A DNA stretch of 64,000 bases, taken from Collimonas pratensis. Lineage in GTDB: Bacteria > Pseudomonadota > Gammaproteobacteria > Burkholderiales > Burkholderiaceae_D. This document shows positions 1 through 9,121 of this stretch, piece by piece (the stretch's first letter is position 1; each line of letters starts with the position of its first letter). Both the position numbers and the translations under genes were made by a program. The notes beneath the pieces were generated by a model. That model saw only the letters and a program-made list of their open reading frames with translations. It made no database searches and was not told where the DNA came from. The stretch spans positions 5,456,001 through 5,520,000 of the forward strand of contig NZ_CP013234.1 of assembly GCF_001584185.1 (NCBI RefSeq). The letters run 5' to 3'.

Positions 1-2440
1 ACAGGACCGGATGCGGCCCCACTTCCAGGAACAGGCGGTGGCCGTCGCGCAGCAGAGCGTTCATGGCCTGTCCGAAATACACCGGCTCACGGATATTGTC
101 GCACCAGTACGCCGCATCGTAGTCACCGGCGGCGGCCAGATCGCCGCTCACGGTGGAATACAGCGGCACCGTAGCGGGACGTATTGTCAGCCCGGCCAGC
201 ACTTCCAGCATTTCCGCCTTCAGCGGTTCCATGGTATGGCTGTGATAAGCGACTTCGACGGCCAGGAAGCGATGGAATATTTTCAGTTCCCTCATCTGCT
301 CCGCGACCCGTTGCAGGACCTCGGTATCGCCCGACAAGGTGACAGCCGTCGGCCCGTTCGCCGCGGCCAGCGAAATCAGGCCCGGATGCTCGGCCAGGTA
401 AGGTGCGGCGGCGGCGGCTGACAAACCGACCGCCAGCATGGTGCCGATGCCGGCGGCTTTTCTCTGGATCCGGCTGCGATGATAGGAAACCAGCAAGGCG
501 TCTTCCAGATCGAGTACGCCGGCGATATAGGCGGCCGACACTTCGCCGACACTGTGGCCCACTACGGCCGCCGGCTCCACGCCCCACGAGCGCCAGAGTG
601 CAGCAAGGCCTGCTTGCACCACAAAATTGGCAGGCTGCGCAATTTGCGTTTCGGCGATGCGCGAGCTGGCCTCGTCACGTAACATTTCATCCAATATGGA
701 CCAGCCCGACAAGCGCTTGAAGATAAGGTCGCATTCTTCTGCGACACGGCGAAACACCGGCTCGCCGGCCAACAGCTCGCGTCCCATGGCCCACCATTGC
801 GGCCCCATGCCGGTCAGCACGAACACCGGCTTTTGCCCCTTGTTGGCGGCGGCACCGACGGCCATGCCGGCGCTGCCGTTATCGATAAACTGCCGCAATT
901 GCGCCAGCATGTTGTCTTGCGTGTCGGCTACCAGGGCCAGACGCTGATCCTGGTGGCCGCGACGCAGCGCCGCCGAAAAACAAAGATCGTGCAGCGACGC
1001 CGTGCCGGCCGTCATCTGCGCGTGATAGCTTTGCGCCAGGTCGGTCAGGGCTGCCTTGCTGCGCGCCGACAGCGGCAGGATATGCAGGGCCGAGACCGGG
1101 CTGCCGTCCTGCTTCTGCGCTGCGGGTTCGGCCACGAATTGCTCCAGGATCGCATGGGCATTAGTGCCGCCGTAGCCAAATGAGTTGATCGACACACAGG
1201 CGACACCAGGTCCCGGCGGCATCGGTTCCAGGGCTAGCGGCAGGCGCAAGCCCAGTTCAGCGAACGGGATGTTCGGATTGGCCATGGTCAGATTGGCCAG
1301 CGGCGGAATCGCGTTGTGCTTCAGGCACAGCGCCAACTTGATCAGGCCGGCAACCCCGGAGGCCGCCTCCAGATGGCCGATATTGGCTTTGACCGAGCCG
1401 ATCACGCAAGCCTGTTCGGCTGTGCGCCCCTGCCCCAACGCCGCGCCGATCGCACGCGCTTCGAGCGGATCGCCGATTGGCGTGCCGGTGCCGTGCGCTT
1501 CCACATAGCGGATCTGCTGCGGGTCAACCTGAGCTTGCGCGCACACCTTGCGAATCAGCGCTTCCTGCGAATCCGGATTCGGCACCGTGATGCCGTCAGT
1601 GCGGCCATCCTGGTTCGCGCCGGTGCCGCGCACCAGGCCATAGATGTCGTCGCCGTCGCGCAACGCGGCGGAATATGGCTTGAGCACCACAATGCCGGCG
1701 CCCTCGCCGCGGCCGTAGCCGTTGGCTCGGATGTCGAAGCTTTTGCTGCGGCCGTCGGGCGACAGAAAGCCGCCTTTGCACATCGCTATCAGGTTTTCCG
1801 GGCGGTGCATGACATTGACGCCGCCGAACAACGCCAGCGCGCATTCGCCGCGCCAGATCGATTGACAGGCTTCATGCATTGCCACCAGCGAGGAAGAACA
1901 GGCGGTATCGAGCGTCAGGCTGGGGCCGCGGAAATCGAAAATATAAGAAAGCCGGTTCGACAGGATTGTCAGCGTCGACCCAACCGCGGAATGGGGACCG
2001 ATTTGATCACGATTGAGGGGGCTGAACTGGGTCAGCAGGTTATCCAGCATGAAGCCGCCGATATACACACCGGTATCGGAACCGGCCAGCTGGTCTGGTT
2101 GCAGGCCCGCGTCTTCCAGCGCTTCCCATGCGACTTCCATCAGCAAGCGCTGCTGCGGATCGATGAACCCGGCTTCGCGCGGCGAAATGCCAAAGAACGA
2201 TGCGTCGAATTCTTTGATTTTTTGCGTAATGAAGCCGCCGGCGCGCACATACATTTTGCCTGGTGTGGCGGGATTGGGATCGTAGAATTCATCGGCGTTC
2301 CAGCGGTCGGAAGGGATGTCGACAATCCCGTCCTTGCCGTTTTTCAGCAACTCCCAATACTCGGCCGGGTTGCAGACGCCGCCGGGAAAGCGGCAACCAA
2401 TGCCAATGATGGCGATAGGCTCATGTTGATATTTAAGCAT
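1..2440 (-). CDS. Type I polyketide synthase, N-terminal KS-AT part (partial)
   Basis: This is a modular or iterative polyketide synthase; the C-terminal part lies outside the window, leaving 813 codons. The ketosynthase spans about residues 8-440. It has the active-site Cys near residue 181 in DTACSSSLVA, the first His in EAHGTGT and the second in KANIGHLEA. An acyltransferase follows from about residue 550, with the GPQWWAMG entry motif, the catalytic Ser near 630 in GHSVGE and a YHSH motif. That motif does not clearly decide between malonyl and methylmalonyl loading. The ATG at 2440 has a GGAAA element in front. The first module begins directly with KS, so the protein probably receives an upstream acyl group or works iteratively. 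Product unknown. Confidence 0.93.
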   Translation of the reverse strand, partial: MLKYQHEPIAIIGIGCRFPGGVCNPAEYWELLKNGKDGIVDIPSDRWNADEFYDPNPATPGKMYVRAGGFITQKIKEFDASFFGISPREAGFIDPQQRLLMEVAWEALEDAGLQPDQLAGSDTGVYIGGFMLDNLLTQFSPLNRDQIGPHSAVGSTLTILSNRLSYIFDFRGPSLTLDTACSSSLVAMHEACQSIWRGECALALFGGVNVMHRPENLIAMCKGGFLSPDGRSKSFDIRANGYGRGEGAGIVVLKPYSAALRDGDDIYGLVRGTGANQDGRTDGITVPNPDSQEALIRKVCAQAQVDPQQIRYVEAHGTGTPIGDPLEARAIGAALGQGRTAEQACVIGSVKANIGHLEAASGVAGLIKLALCLKHNAIPPLANLTMANPNIPFAELGLRLPLALEPMPPGPGVACVSINSFGYGGTNAHAILEQFVAEPAAQKQDGSPVSALHILPLSARSKAALTDLAQSYHAQMTAGTASLHDLCFSAALRRGHQDQRLALVADTQDNMLAQLRQFIDNGSAGMAVGAAANKGQKPVFVLTGMGPQWWAMGRELLAGEPVFRRVAEECDLIFKRLSGWSILDEMLRDEASSRIAETQIAQPANFVVQAGLAALWRSWGVEPAAVVGHSVGEVSAAYIAGVLDLEDALLVSYHRSRIQRKAAGIGTMLAVGLSAAAAAPYLAEHPGLISLAAANGPTAVTLSGDTEVLQRVAEQMRELKIFHRFLAVEVAYHSHTMEPLKAEMLEVLAGLTIRPATVPLYSTVSGDLAAAGDYDAAYWCDNIREPVYFGQAMNALLRDGHRLFLEVGPHPVL

Positions 2441-2939
2441 TTTATTTCCGATTGAATTTGTAAATCGAACAAAAGGGTGGATCTTTTCACTGCAGATCCG
2501 CTCAACGGCGCCCCGGCGTCACCAGAGCGAGTGAATTCCAGCCATATTTCCAAGCAAACTACGCAAACAAAAATAGCATTTGACGCGTCTTTAAAATGAG
2601 CATCTGTTGCCATAAGTAAATATTGCGGCGCATTTGATTGCACGTCAAGCGTGTTTATTAAGTCAAATGTCTCATTTATGTCATCTTATGCAATTTTAAA
2701 TTTAATAATTGCATTGACATCAATGCCAAATGTTTATTATTGAAAACATTGCATTATTTGATATATAAGCCCTCCGGCGTCCGGATTCGTTTATACTCAA
2801 CAGATAAAGCATGCGAATTTTTCTTTGGATCGATGTGGCAGCAGGAGCGCAATAACGCCTTGTGGAGGTCCGCCCTTCGACCCGAGTCGCCGCCAAAAGT
2901 GGCTTATCTGATTAATCAGGAAGTAAAGAGCACAGAGAA
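2441..2939. promoter_or_regulatory. AT-rich divergent control region between PKS and BetR regulator
   Basis: About 500 bases without a convincing gene, much richer in A and T than either neighbour. It must hold the promoters of the polyketide synthase (minus) and the regulator (plus). A perfect inverted repeat, GCATTG-acat-CAATGC, sits at 2711-2726 and overlaps a TTGACA (2714-2719). A TATTAT lies at 2735-2740, but the spacing is only 15 bases, so the promoter assignment is tentative. Short reading frames here lack family resemblance and are treated as chance. Confidence 0.4.
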
Positions 2940-3797
2940 ATGCAAGCTGCAGAAAATATTTTTGATTCCGCCACGGTGGCCGAAGGTGTACGCAAATTGA
3001 TGGAAGGTCGGGGCATTCCCAGGCGCAGGCAATCCAAGGAACTTACCCGCATACTCAATCTAAGCTTTTCGCACGCACACCGAAAGTTAAAAGGGACCAG
3101 CCCATGGACGCTGGAACAGCTCAAGAAGATCAGTGAACATTTTAATGAGCCGGTCGGCACGCTGGACCTTACTCATTACAGCAGCGCGACGACCGAAAAT
3201 GATGGTGAAATACACGATGCCATTTTTGTCGTTGGGGAGCGCGAACTGTCCTGTATTGCTTGGATCGGCGGCCAGGCGGCGATACAGCACCGGGCTGAAT
3301 TTGTTGCGCTGAAAACGGAACACGGCTGGCGCATCGTGGAAAATTGCCCGGCGCTGGACGGCAGCGCGCCGCGCCATCAAGTCGAAAAAATCGAGATTCA
3401 CGTCCATCAGCCCCATCTGCCCAGCATCGCCGTGATCGACGATGACAAAAACTCAGCCGACAATCTGCGCGACTATCTAAATGAAACCGGATTCAAGGCG
3501 ACATCGTTTTACAGCCATGCAAGCCTGGAAGCGGCGATGCAGGAAACAGAGTTCGATGGCTATGTGGTGGACTGGTTATTGGGCTCGACCACTACCGAGC
3601 AACTGATCCGTTCTATCCGCCTGTCTTACAATTCGGCCGCGCCTATCATTTTATTAACAGGCCAGCTCATTACAGGCAAGGCCAACGAATCGGATGTGGC
3701 CCGCGTCATCGTGCAATTCAACGTGATCTGCCAGGAAAAACCGACCCGTCTGTCGATCATCGCGGCGGAGCTGTCCAGCACGATCATTCAATCCTGA
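2940..3797 (+). CDS. BetR-domain DNA-binding protein with C-terminal receiver domain
   Basis: A 285-residue regulator. The N-terminal 75 residues match the betaproteobacterial BetR helix-turn-helix pattern (VRKLMEGRGIPRRRQSKEL, then a LSFSHAHRKLKG recognition region). A linker of unknown fold spans about 80-160. Residues 160-280 form a receiver domain with acidic IDDD, the phospho-acceptor Asp in YVVDWLLG, a conserved Thr in LLTGQ and a Lys in CQEKP. Placing DNA binding first and the receiver last is the reverse of OmpR or NarL architecture. The hybrid kinase 96 bases downstream is the obvious phosphodonor. Divergence from the polyketide synthase suggests it controls that cluster; this is inference. 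Confidence 0.8.
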   Translation: MQAAENIFDSATVAEGVRKLMEGRGIPRRRQSKELTRILNLSFSHAHRKLKGTSPWTLEQLKKISEHFNEPVGTLDLTHYSSATTENDGEIHDAIFVVGERELSCIAWIGGQAAIQHRAEFVALKTEHGWRIVENCPALDGSAPRHQVEKIEIHVHQPHLPSIAVIDDDKNSADNLRDYLNETGFKATSFYSHASLEAAMQETEFDGYVVDWLLGSTTTEQLIRSIRLSYNSAAPIILLTGQLITGKANESDVARVIVQFNVICQEKPTRLSIIAAELSSTIIQS

Positions 3798-3893
3798 AGA
3801 ACCGCTCCAGCTGGCAGTATTGCAAAGCTCGGCGAGCGGCCACAGCCGCGGCCTGACTACCGGCTGGCGTTCGTTTAGAGACTATCACCTGCG

Positions 3894-5705
3894 ATGAAAA
3901 ACATAACAAAAACACCAAGCAAGCAGACAATATTTTTCTTCGTCACCTCACTCCTGCTGACCGGGGTGATGGTGTATTTTGGCCAGACAATTTTCCTGAC
4001 GCAAAGCAAGCTATCCGGCGCGTTCGGCCCGCAGTCCAGCAATTACGATGCTTTCGCACAGTTCCAGATCTCTTTCGAGCGCATGGGTCAGGAGACAGTC
4101 CGCTATTCGACTGGCTTGGACCAAGACGCTGAAGAACTGAATAAGCGCTATCAGAATTTACAGTCCAAGTTCCGAAAATTATCCGAACCAGCCAAGCTGG
4201 ATGAGCTCGCCCGGCAGATGCCGGAATATCGCAGCAGCCTGTTCGCACTGAGCAGTTTCATGCAGACACTGACCAGCGAATTACCTCAATTGCCGCAGCA
4301 TGCAAACGTCGCGAAAGAGATGGTGCAGCAATTCGAAAGCATGCGCCGGCCGCTCGACGACCTGACCAATGCGGTGCGCAATTTCGAGCATGACCATTAC
4401 ACTGCAACTGCCGACAATCTGTTACTTCTCCGCCGTTCGATGTTTATCAGCGGATCGCTCCTGTGGGCCAATTTTTCCGTATGGGTTGCGCTGCTGCTGC
4501 TCAATGTCAGGCACTCGCGCGCAGTTAATAAACAGCAGGAATACGCGATCAAAGCCGAGCACCAGGCTCTGATCGCCAGCCAGAACGCAATCATGAGCAA
4601 AAATACTCTGCTGGGCATGATCAGCCATGAGTTGCGGACGCCGCTGCAGACCATTATCTCGTCGATCGATCTGCTCACGCTGCACACACAAAAGAAAAAT
4701 CATCATTCGGACGTCAGTATCATTAAGCGACTAGGTGAGGCGTCGGTGCAGCTTGAAGAGCAACTGAAGGATGTAACAGACTACGCGCGGCTGGACGCAA
4801 AAAAACTGAGCCTGCGTCAGGCCACATTCAAACCTTGCAAACTGATGCAATCCGTTGTGGAAAATTTCGACAGCCAGGCAAAGGAAAAAGGCCTCAAGCT
4901 CATTGCCCAGATCCAGGACAGCGATATCAACGTATCGTCCGATCAGTATCGTATCCAGCAGATCGCCAGCAACCTGATTTCCAACGCGATCAAATATTCC
5001 GAGCAGGGCGAAGTGCGCGTGCACCTCGCCCCCGTGACGCCCGGCACGTCACACCTGGTGTTCAGCGTGGAAGACACCGGCCCCGGCATCGGCGAGGACG
5101 ATTTGCCCAGATTGTTTGAACCGTTCATCCAAATAGACCAGTCCCATGCGCGACGCTATGAAGGCGCGGGGCTCGGACTGGCCATCGTGAAGCGCCTAGT
5201 GGATTTATTCGGCGGCGATATCCTGATCCGCAGTGCACTTGGATCCGGCACCTGCTTCGAGGTCAGCCTGCCGATAGAAATAGTCGCTCCAGCCGCGCCT
5301 GCGGAAGCGGCAAGCGACCTCAATGCAATTCGGCAAAATCGTATATTGCTGGTCGACGACAACATGGATGTCCGGGCCTCATTGAAGGAAGTCATCGAAC
5401 AACTCGGCTATCAGTGCGAGGTCGCCGACAGCGGTGAAAACGCACTGCAAAAAATCGCGGTTCAGCGTTTTGACGCCATCTTGCTGGATATCCAGATGCC
5501 GGAACCGGATGGTTTTGCCGTCGCAGCACATGTCCGCAACAACGCGGGACCAAACCAGCATGCACCCGTTATCGGCATCAGCGCCTATCTGCAAAAGAAC
5601 AGCACGGACGAAGAATTGCGGTTTTTCTCACACTATCTGCTGAAGCCGATCCGCCAGGAGAAATTGGGCGCCATCCTGCACCAGACGATCTGGGCGAAAA
5701 GATAG
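3894..5705 (+). CDS. Hybrid sensor histidine kinase with receiver domain
   Basis: A 603-residue membrane sensor. TM1 lies at about residues 12-33, a mainly helical periplasmic region follows, and TM2 is at about 180-200. The dimerisation and phosphoacceptor domain holds His in MISHELRTPLQ near residue 245. The ATPase domain shows NLISNAIKYS, DTGPGIG and GAGLGLAIVKRL. A C-terminal receiver (about 480-600) has LLVDDN, the acceptor Asp in ILLDIQMPEPDG and a Lys in LLKPIRQ, so every phosphorelay residue is present. It probably works with the preceding BetR/receiver protein, to which it is co-oriented. There is no strong ribosome-binding site at the ATG, so the exact start is less certain. The ligand is unknown. 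Confidence 0.9.
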   Translation: MKNITKTPSKQTIFFFVTSLLLTGVMVYFGQTIFLTQSKLSGAFGPQSSNYDAFAQFQISFERMGQETVRYSTGLDQDAEELNKRYQNLQSKFRKLSEPAKLDELARQMPEYRSSLFALSSFMQTLTSELPQLPQHANVAKEMVQQFESMRRPLDDLTNAVRNFEHDHYTATADNLLLLRRSMFISGSLLWANFSVWVALLLLNVRHSRAVNKQQEYAIKAEHQALIASQNAIMSKNTLLGMISHELRTPLQTIISSIDLLTLHTQKKNHHSDVSIIKRLGEASVQLEEQLKDVTDYARLDAKKLSLRQATFKPCKLMQSVVENFDSQAKEKGLKLIAQIQDSDINVSSDQYRIQQIASNLISNAIKYSEQGEVRVHLAPVTPGTSHLVFSVEDTGPGIGEDDLPRLFEPFIQIDQSHARRYEGAGLGLAIVKRLVDLFGGDILIRSALGSGTCFEVSLPIEIVAPAAPAEAASDLNAIRQNRILLVDDNMDVRASLKEVIEQLGYQCEVADSGENALQKIAVQRFDAILLDIQMPEPDGFAVAAHVRNNAGPNQHAPVIGISAYLQKNSTDEELRFFSHYLLKPIRQEKLGAILHQTIWAKR

Positions 5706-5717
5706 GGAAGCGCAGGG

Positions 5718-7049
5718 TCAGTCGGCAAGAGGCAGCGAAAACTGTGCTTGCAGACCGCCGCCGTCCCGATTTGACAACTTCAGCACGCCGCCCAGCGCTA
5801 CGGCCAGTTGCTGCGCGATTGCCAAGCCCAGGCCGGCGCCGCCGGTCTCCCGATTGCGCGAATTTTCAATGCGATAGAACGGCTGCAATACCGCGTGCAA
5901 TTCGGACTGCCGGATGCCGGGACCGCGATCGAGCACCGCAATGGAGATCTGGCCAAGCGGTGCGGCTGCCACCTGGATTTCCACATCCTCGCCAAACTTG
6001 AGCGCATTGTCGACCAGGTTGGTAATAATCCGCCGCAAGGCATGCGGTCGCGTCATTAACGGACGGTTGACCTGGCCGCTCAGGCGCAGCGCATGGCCGG
6101 CATCGATGTAGTCGTATACCAGGCTGCCAAGCAGTGCATCAAGGTCAGTGCGGCAAGGAGCTTCAGTGATGCCCTGAGCGTTGCGGGCATACGCGATACC
6201 CTCCTCCACCAGCGCCTGCATGGCCAGCAAGTCGCCCAGCATCTTGTCGCGCTGGAGTGAATTATCCATCAGGTCCGCCCGCAGGCGCATGCGCGTGATG
6301 GGAGTTTGCAGATCATGCGAGACTGCCGCCAGAATCTGCATGCGCTCGTTCAGAAAATCGGCAATCCGACGTTGCATGGCGTTAAAGGCGGCTGCCGCCC
6401 GCGCCACTTCCAGCGGCCCGTCTTCCGGCAGCGGATTAATTTTCATATCCGGCGTCATCAAATCGGCTGCGCGCGCCAATTGCGCCAGCGGACGGGTTGC
6501 CAGACGCACGGCCAGCCACATGAACAACGTCAACATGCCGAGTTGGACCGAAATGATCAACGGCACCCACGGCGAAACCGGCATGGCCGATGGACTCAGC
6601 ACGATCGTCAGCGGCGTGCCATCGGCCAGCCTCAGGTGGATGTCGAGCTGCTTGCGGCCGGCGGCCGGCACGGCAGTCGTGGTCACTGTATAGCTAGTAT
6701 CAAGCGCAGCCCCGATCGAGGCAATCACCTCCGTTGCCAAGGGCAGCCGGACCGGCGCGCCCTCGGCCACGGGTCCGAGCACATAGTGGTAGTTGCGGCG
6801 CTCCAGCTTGCCCAGCCAGGTGGCGCGCTCTGCGGCCGGCACCCGTTCGAGGATGGCGACCGAACTGGCAACGTCTTTGCCCAGGCTATACAACATCATG
6901 GTCTTGCCGGACTGGGCCCGTTCATACAGGATCAAGCCGAACGACAGCCCATGCGCAGCAATCAGCCCGAAACATAATATGAGGGTCAGGCGGCCGAACA
7001 AGGAACGTGGCCACCAAGGCAGCCGAGCCGGCAGCGCAGACGCCTTCAC
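5718..7049 (-). CDS. Sensor histidine kinase of an OmpR-type two-component system
   Basis: A 443-residue inner-membrane kinase. TM1 lies at about residues 20-42, a periplasmic domain runs to about 170, and TM2 is at about 172-192. A HAMP linker follows (RLATRPLAQLARAAD). The phosphoacceptor His is in AAVSHDLQTPITRMR. The ATPase domain has NLVDNALKFG, DRGPGIR and GGAGLGLAIAQQL. The start is a GTG that overlaps the stop of the response regulator (GTGA at 7046-7049), so the pair is translationally coupled. The stimulus is not evident. It resembles EnvZ/RstB-type kinases in layout, but no specific orthologue is claimed. Confidence 0.9.
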   Translation of the reverse strand: MKASALPARLPWWPRSLFGRLTLILCFGLIAAHGLSFGLILYERAQSGKTMMLYSLGKDVASSVAILERVPAAERATWLGKLERRNYHYVLGPVAEGAPVRLPLATEVIASIGAALDTSYTVTTTAVPAAGRKQLDIHLRLADGTPLTIVLSPSAMPVSPWVPLIISVQLGMLTLFMWLAVRLATRPLAQLARAADLMTPDMKINPLPEDGPLEVARAAAAFNAMQRRIADFLNERMQILAAVSHDLQTPITRMRLRADLMDNSLQRDKMLGDLLAMQALVEEGIAYARNAQGITEAPCRTDLDALLGSLVYDYIDAGHALRLSGQVNRPLMTRPHALRRIITNLVDNALKFGEDVEIQVAAAPLGQISIAVLDRGPGIRQSELHAVLQPFYRIENSRNRETGGAGLGLAIAQQLAVALGGVLKLSNRDGGGLQAQFSLPLAD

Positions 7050-7786
7050 GGCAGTTCTCTGCCAGGCTCGACGACGGCGGCAAAGACGTAGCCCTCGTTG
7101 CGCACGGTCTTGATGTAACGCGGCTCACGTGCATCCTCCAGCAAACGCTGGCGCAAGCGGCTGACCAGCAGATCGATAGAGCGATCGAATAACTCGGCCT
7201 CACGGCCCTGGGTCAGATTGAGCAGCTGGTCCCGGTTCAGGACGCGCTGCGGATGGTCGAGGAACACCCGCAGCAGGCGGAATTCGGCGCCGCTCAGAGA
7301 CACCATGGTGCCGCTGGGATCGAGCAAATGGCGCGCCCTGGTATCGAGCAGCCAATCGCCGAAGGCAATGGTATGCGCCGAATCGACGGTATTCAAATTC
7401 GGCGGCAGCATCCGGGTTCGCCGCAGCACCGCACGGATGCGCGCCATCAGCTCGCGCGAAGCGAACGGCTTGGTCAGATAATCGTCGGCCCCCATCTCCA
7501 GGCCAACTACGCGATCGGTTTCATCGGAGCGCGCAGTCAGCATCAGGATCGGCACCGCCTTGGTCTTCCCGGTGCGCAAATCACGGCACAGGGCAAGGCC
7601 GTCCTCGCCGGGCAGCATCAGATCGAGAATGATCAGATCAAATGTGCTCACTTCAAGCGCCACACGCATTTGTTTACCATTGGCGACCGTGCTCACTTGA
7701 AACCCGTTTTTGGTCAGGTATTCGGTCAACAGCTCGCGGATGTCACGATCGTCGTCGACGATCAAGAGGTGGTCAGCTTGTTTCAT
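7046..7786 (-). CDS. OmpR-family response regulator
   Basis: A receiver domain (acidic IVDDDRD, phospho-acceptor Asp in LIILDLMLPGEDG, Lys in YLTKPF) is followed by a winged-helix DNA-binding domain ending in YIKTVRNEGYVF. The ATG at 7786 (MKQADHLL) is preferred, although the frame is open further upstream, because the receiver fold begins almost at once. The gene overlaps the downstream kinase by four bases. Convergence of the pair towards the hybrid kinase and divergence from the CcdA-like gene suggest it may regulate that redox membrane protein; this is inference. Confidence 0.9.
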   Translation of the reverse strand: MKQADHLLIVDDDRDIRELLTEYLTKNGFQVSTVANGKQMRVALEVSTFDLIILDLMLPGEDGLALCRDLRTGKTKAVPILMLTARSDETDRVVGLEMGADDYLTKPFASRELMARIRAVLRRTRMLPPNLNTVDSAHTIAFGDWLLDTRARHLLDPSGTMVSLSGAEFRLLRVFLDHPQRVLNRDQLLNLTQGREAELFDRSIDLLVSRLRQRLLEDAREPRYIKTVRNEGYVFAAVVEPGRELP

Positions 7787-7994
7787 ACTTGCTTTATATC
7801 CGTTTTTTTCAATGGAGAACCACACATTTATATCTTAATGTATCTGCGGCTCCGGCATATACACAACATTGCAAGATCCGCACCGCAAAAACACATGGCA
7901 GATACATGGGCGGGTTGAAATCACTGTACTCGCTGACGCGCCTGCTTGCAGCCGACAGCGGGCCTCATGCAATCAAACCGTTTGGAGAAACCCG

Positions 7995-8048
7995 ATGAAA
8001 CACATTGTCATGCATCCATGGACCCGCCTTGATTACAAGGCCGCCTGA
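7995..8048 (+). CDS. 17-codon leader ORF coupled to the CcdA-like gene
   Basis: A short frame of 17 residues (MKHIVMHPWTRLDYKAA) begins at an ATG preceded by GGAG at 7984-7987 with a spacing of seven bases. Its TGA overlaps the ATG of the downstream membrane protein (TGATG at 8046-8050). The good ribosome-binding site and exact stop/start overlap are what a translated coupling leader would show. Only the signals support it; no homologue is recognised. The alternative is that it is fortuitous and the internal AAGG at 8037-8040 drives the membrane protein directly. Confidence 0.45.
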   Translation: MKHIVMHPWTRLDYKAA

Positions 8049-8749
8049 TGTTCAATATCCTGCTAGCGCTCATGGCTGGGGTGTTCACCATCGCCGCCCC
8101 CTGTATTTTGCCGATGCTGCCGATTCTGCTCGGCACTTCGATTGGCCAGACCAGCCGGGCTCGCCCAGCCTTCATCGCACTCGGCTTTGTCGTCACGTTC
8201 TCCGCCTGCGCGCTGGTGTTCAGCTTATTTTCCGACATACTGGGCTTGTCGCAGCAGAACCTGCGCGACGCTGCTATCGCACTGTTACTGGTGTTCGGCG
8301 TGCTGATGATATGGAAACGACCGTTCGAACTGCTGACACTGCGCCTGAGCGGCGCCATCAACCGCGTCAATGGGATCGGCTCCCGCGCCGAGTCCGGCAA
8401 TATCGGCGGACTGGTGCTGGGCATGACCCTCGGCGCCGTCTGGACCCCCTGCGCCGGGCCTGTGCTCGGGTCCATCCTGACACTGGTGGCGACCTCGCAC
8501 AACCTGGGCCGCGCTACAGTGCTGTTGCTGAGTTACTCGATAGGCGCTGGCATCCCGATGCTGGCCATTGCCTACGGCGGCCAGCAGGCGTCCAGCCGGG
8601 TGCGCAAGGTTGCGCGTTATTCAAGCCGCATGCAGCAATTATTCGGCGTCTTTATCATCCTCACCGCCGCCGCCATGTATTACCAGTACGACACTTTGAT
8701 CACAGTGTGGCTGTCGAATTTCTACCCGGCTCTGCAACAAAGCTTGTGA
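8048..8749 (+). CDS. CcdA/DsbD-like thiol-disulfide transmembrane protein
   Basis: A 233-residue protein of about six membrane helices with the two diagnostic cysteines of the CcdA/DsbD transmembrane fold: APCILPMLP near residue 18 and [10 protein letters not shown] near residue 136. Family members pass electrons from cytoplasmic thioredoxin across the inner membrane to periplasmic thiol proteins, for cytochrome c maturation or oxidative repair. No periplasmic thioredoxin partner remains next to it. An orphan ribosome-binding site just downstream suggests that a following gene was lost. Confidence 0.88.
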   Translation: MFNILLALMAGVFTIAAPCILPMLPILLGTSIGQTSRARPAFIALGFVVTFSACALVFSLFSDILGLSQQNLRDAAIALLLVFGVLMIWKRPFELLTLRLSGAINRVNGIGSRAESGNIGGLVLGMTLGAVWTPCAGPVLGSILTLVATSHNLGRATVLLLSYSIGAGIPMLAIAYGGQQASSRVRKVARYSSRMQQLFGVFIILTAAAMYYQYDTLITVWLSNFYPALQQSL

Positions 8750-8796
8750 ATACAGGGGCCGTGAGGAAGAGGTGAGCGCAAGACCTATGCCGGCTA

Positions 8797-8814
8797 TAAG
8801 GAGACAATGTAATG
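8797..8814 (+). other. Orphan ribosome-binding site and start codons at a recombination scar
   Basis: A strong TAAGGAG (8797-8803) lies before ATG codons at 8807 and 8812, but both frames stop within a few codons. It sits just after the CcdA-like gene and just before a fragment of an unrelated ABC transporter on the other strand. The simplest reading is that it is the 5' remnant of a gene whose body was replaced. Confidence 0.4.
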
Positions 8815-9033
8815 TTCCGCGCATGATGCGCTCGCGCAGAAAACCGGAACGGCTATCGTTGCCGTCTAATTTGATCTGGCCGTCTGATGGAACATAAAAA
8901 CCTTGTAATAGCTTGGTCAACGTACTCTTACCGGAACCGGAAGGCCCCATGATCGCAATTACTTTGCCGGGGCTGACCTTTAAGCCAAAATTCTGATACA
9001 GATAGGTTCGTCGCAATGGGGTAAAGCAAGCAT
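8815..9033 (-). pseudogene. Fragment of a type I secretion-like ABC transporter ATPase
   Basis: Read on the minus strand, this stretch encodes [18 protein letters not shown] followed by a perfect Walker A (GPSGSGKST) and [19 protein letters not shown]. That is the start of the nucleotide-binding domain of HlyB/RTX-type exporters. The homology stops after about 70 codons, before the signature motif and Walker B, and there is no transmembrane domain upstream. It is therefore a non-functional relic, not a small ATPase. It lies between the orphan start signal and the XRE gene in a patch of rearranged DNA. Confidence 0.75.
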
Positions 9034-9121
9034 CTTTTGCAGGCACTTAAAATGAACACTATAGATTGTAGCCCTAAAGTGATCAAAATGAGTACGTCCA
9101 GTCTTCTTTATGGAGATTGCG

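Noticed and set aside
1316..2455. Long plus-strand frame of 379 codons across the PKS gene
   Set aside because: It is antisense to a KS-AT protein with all catalytic motifs; the product is His/Arg/Gln-rich with no domain, typical of high-GC shadows.
2740..3000. 86-codon plus frame before the BetR gene
   Set aside because: No ribosome-binding site or family resemblance, and it overlaps the regulator start; it lies in promoter-like AT-rich DNA.
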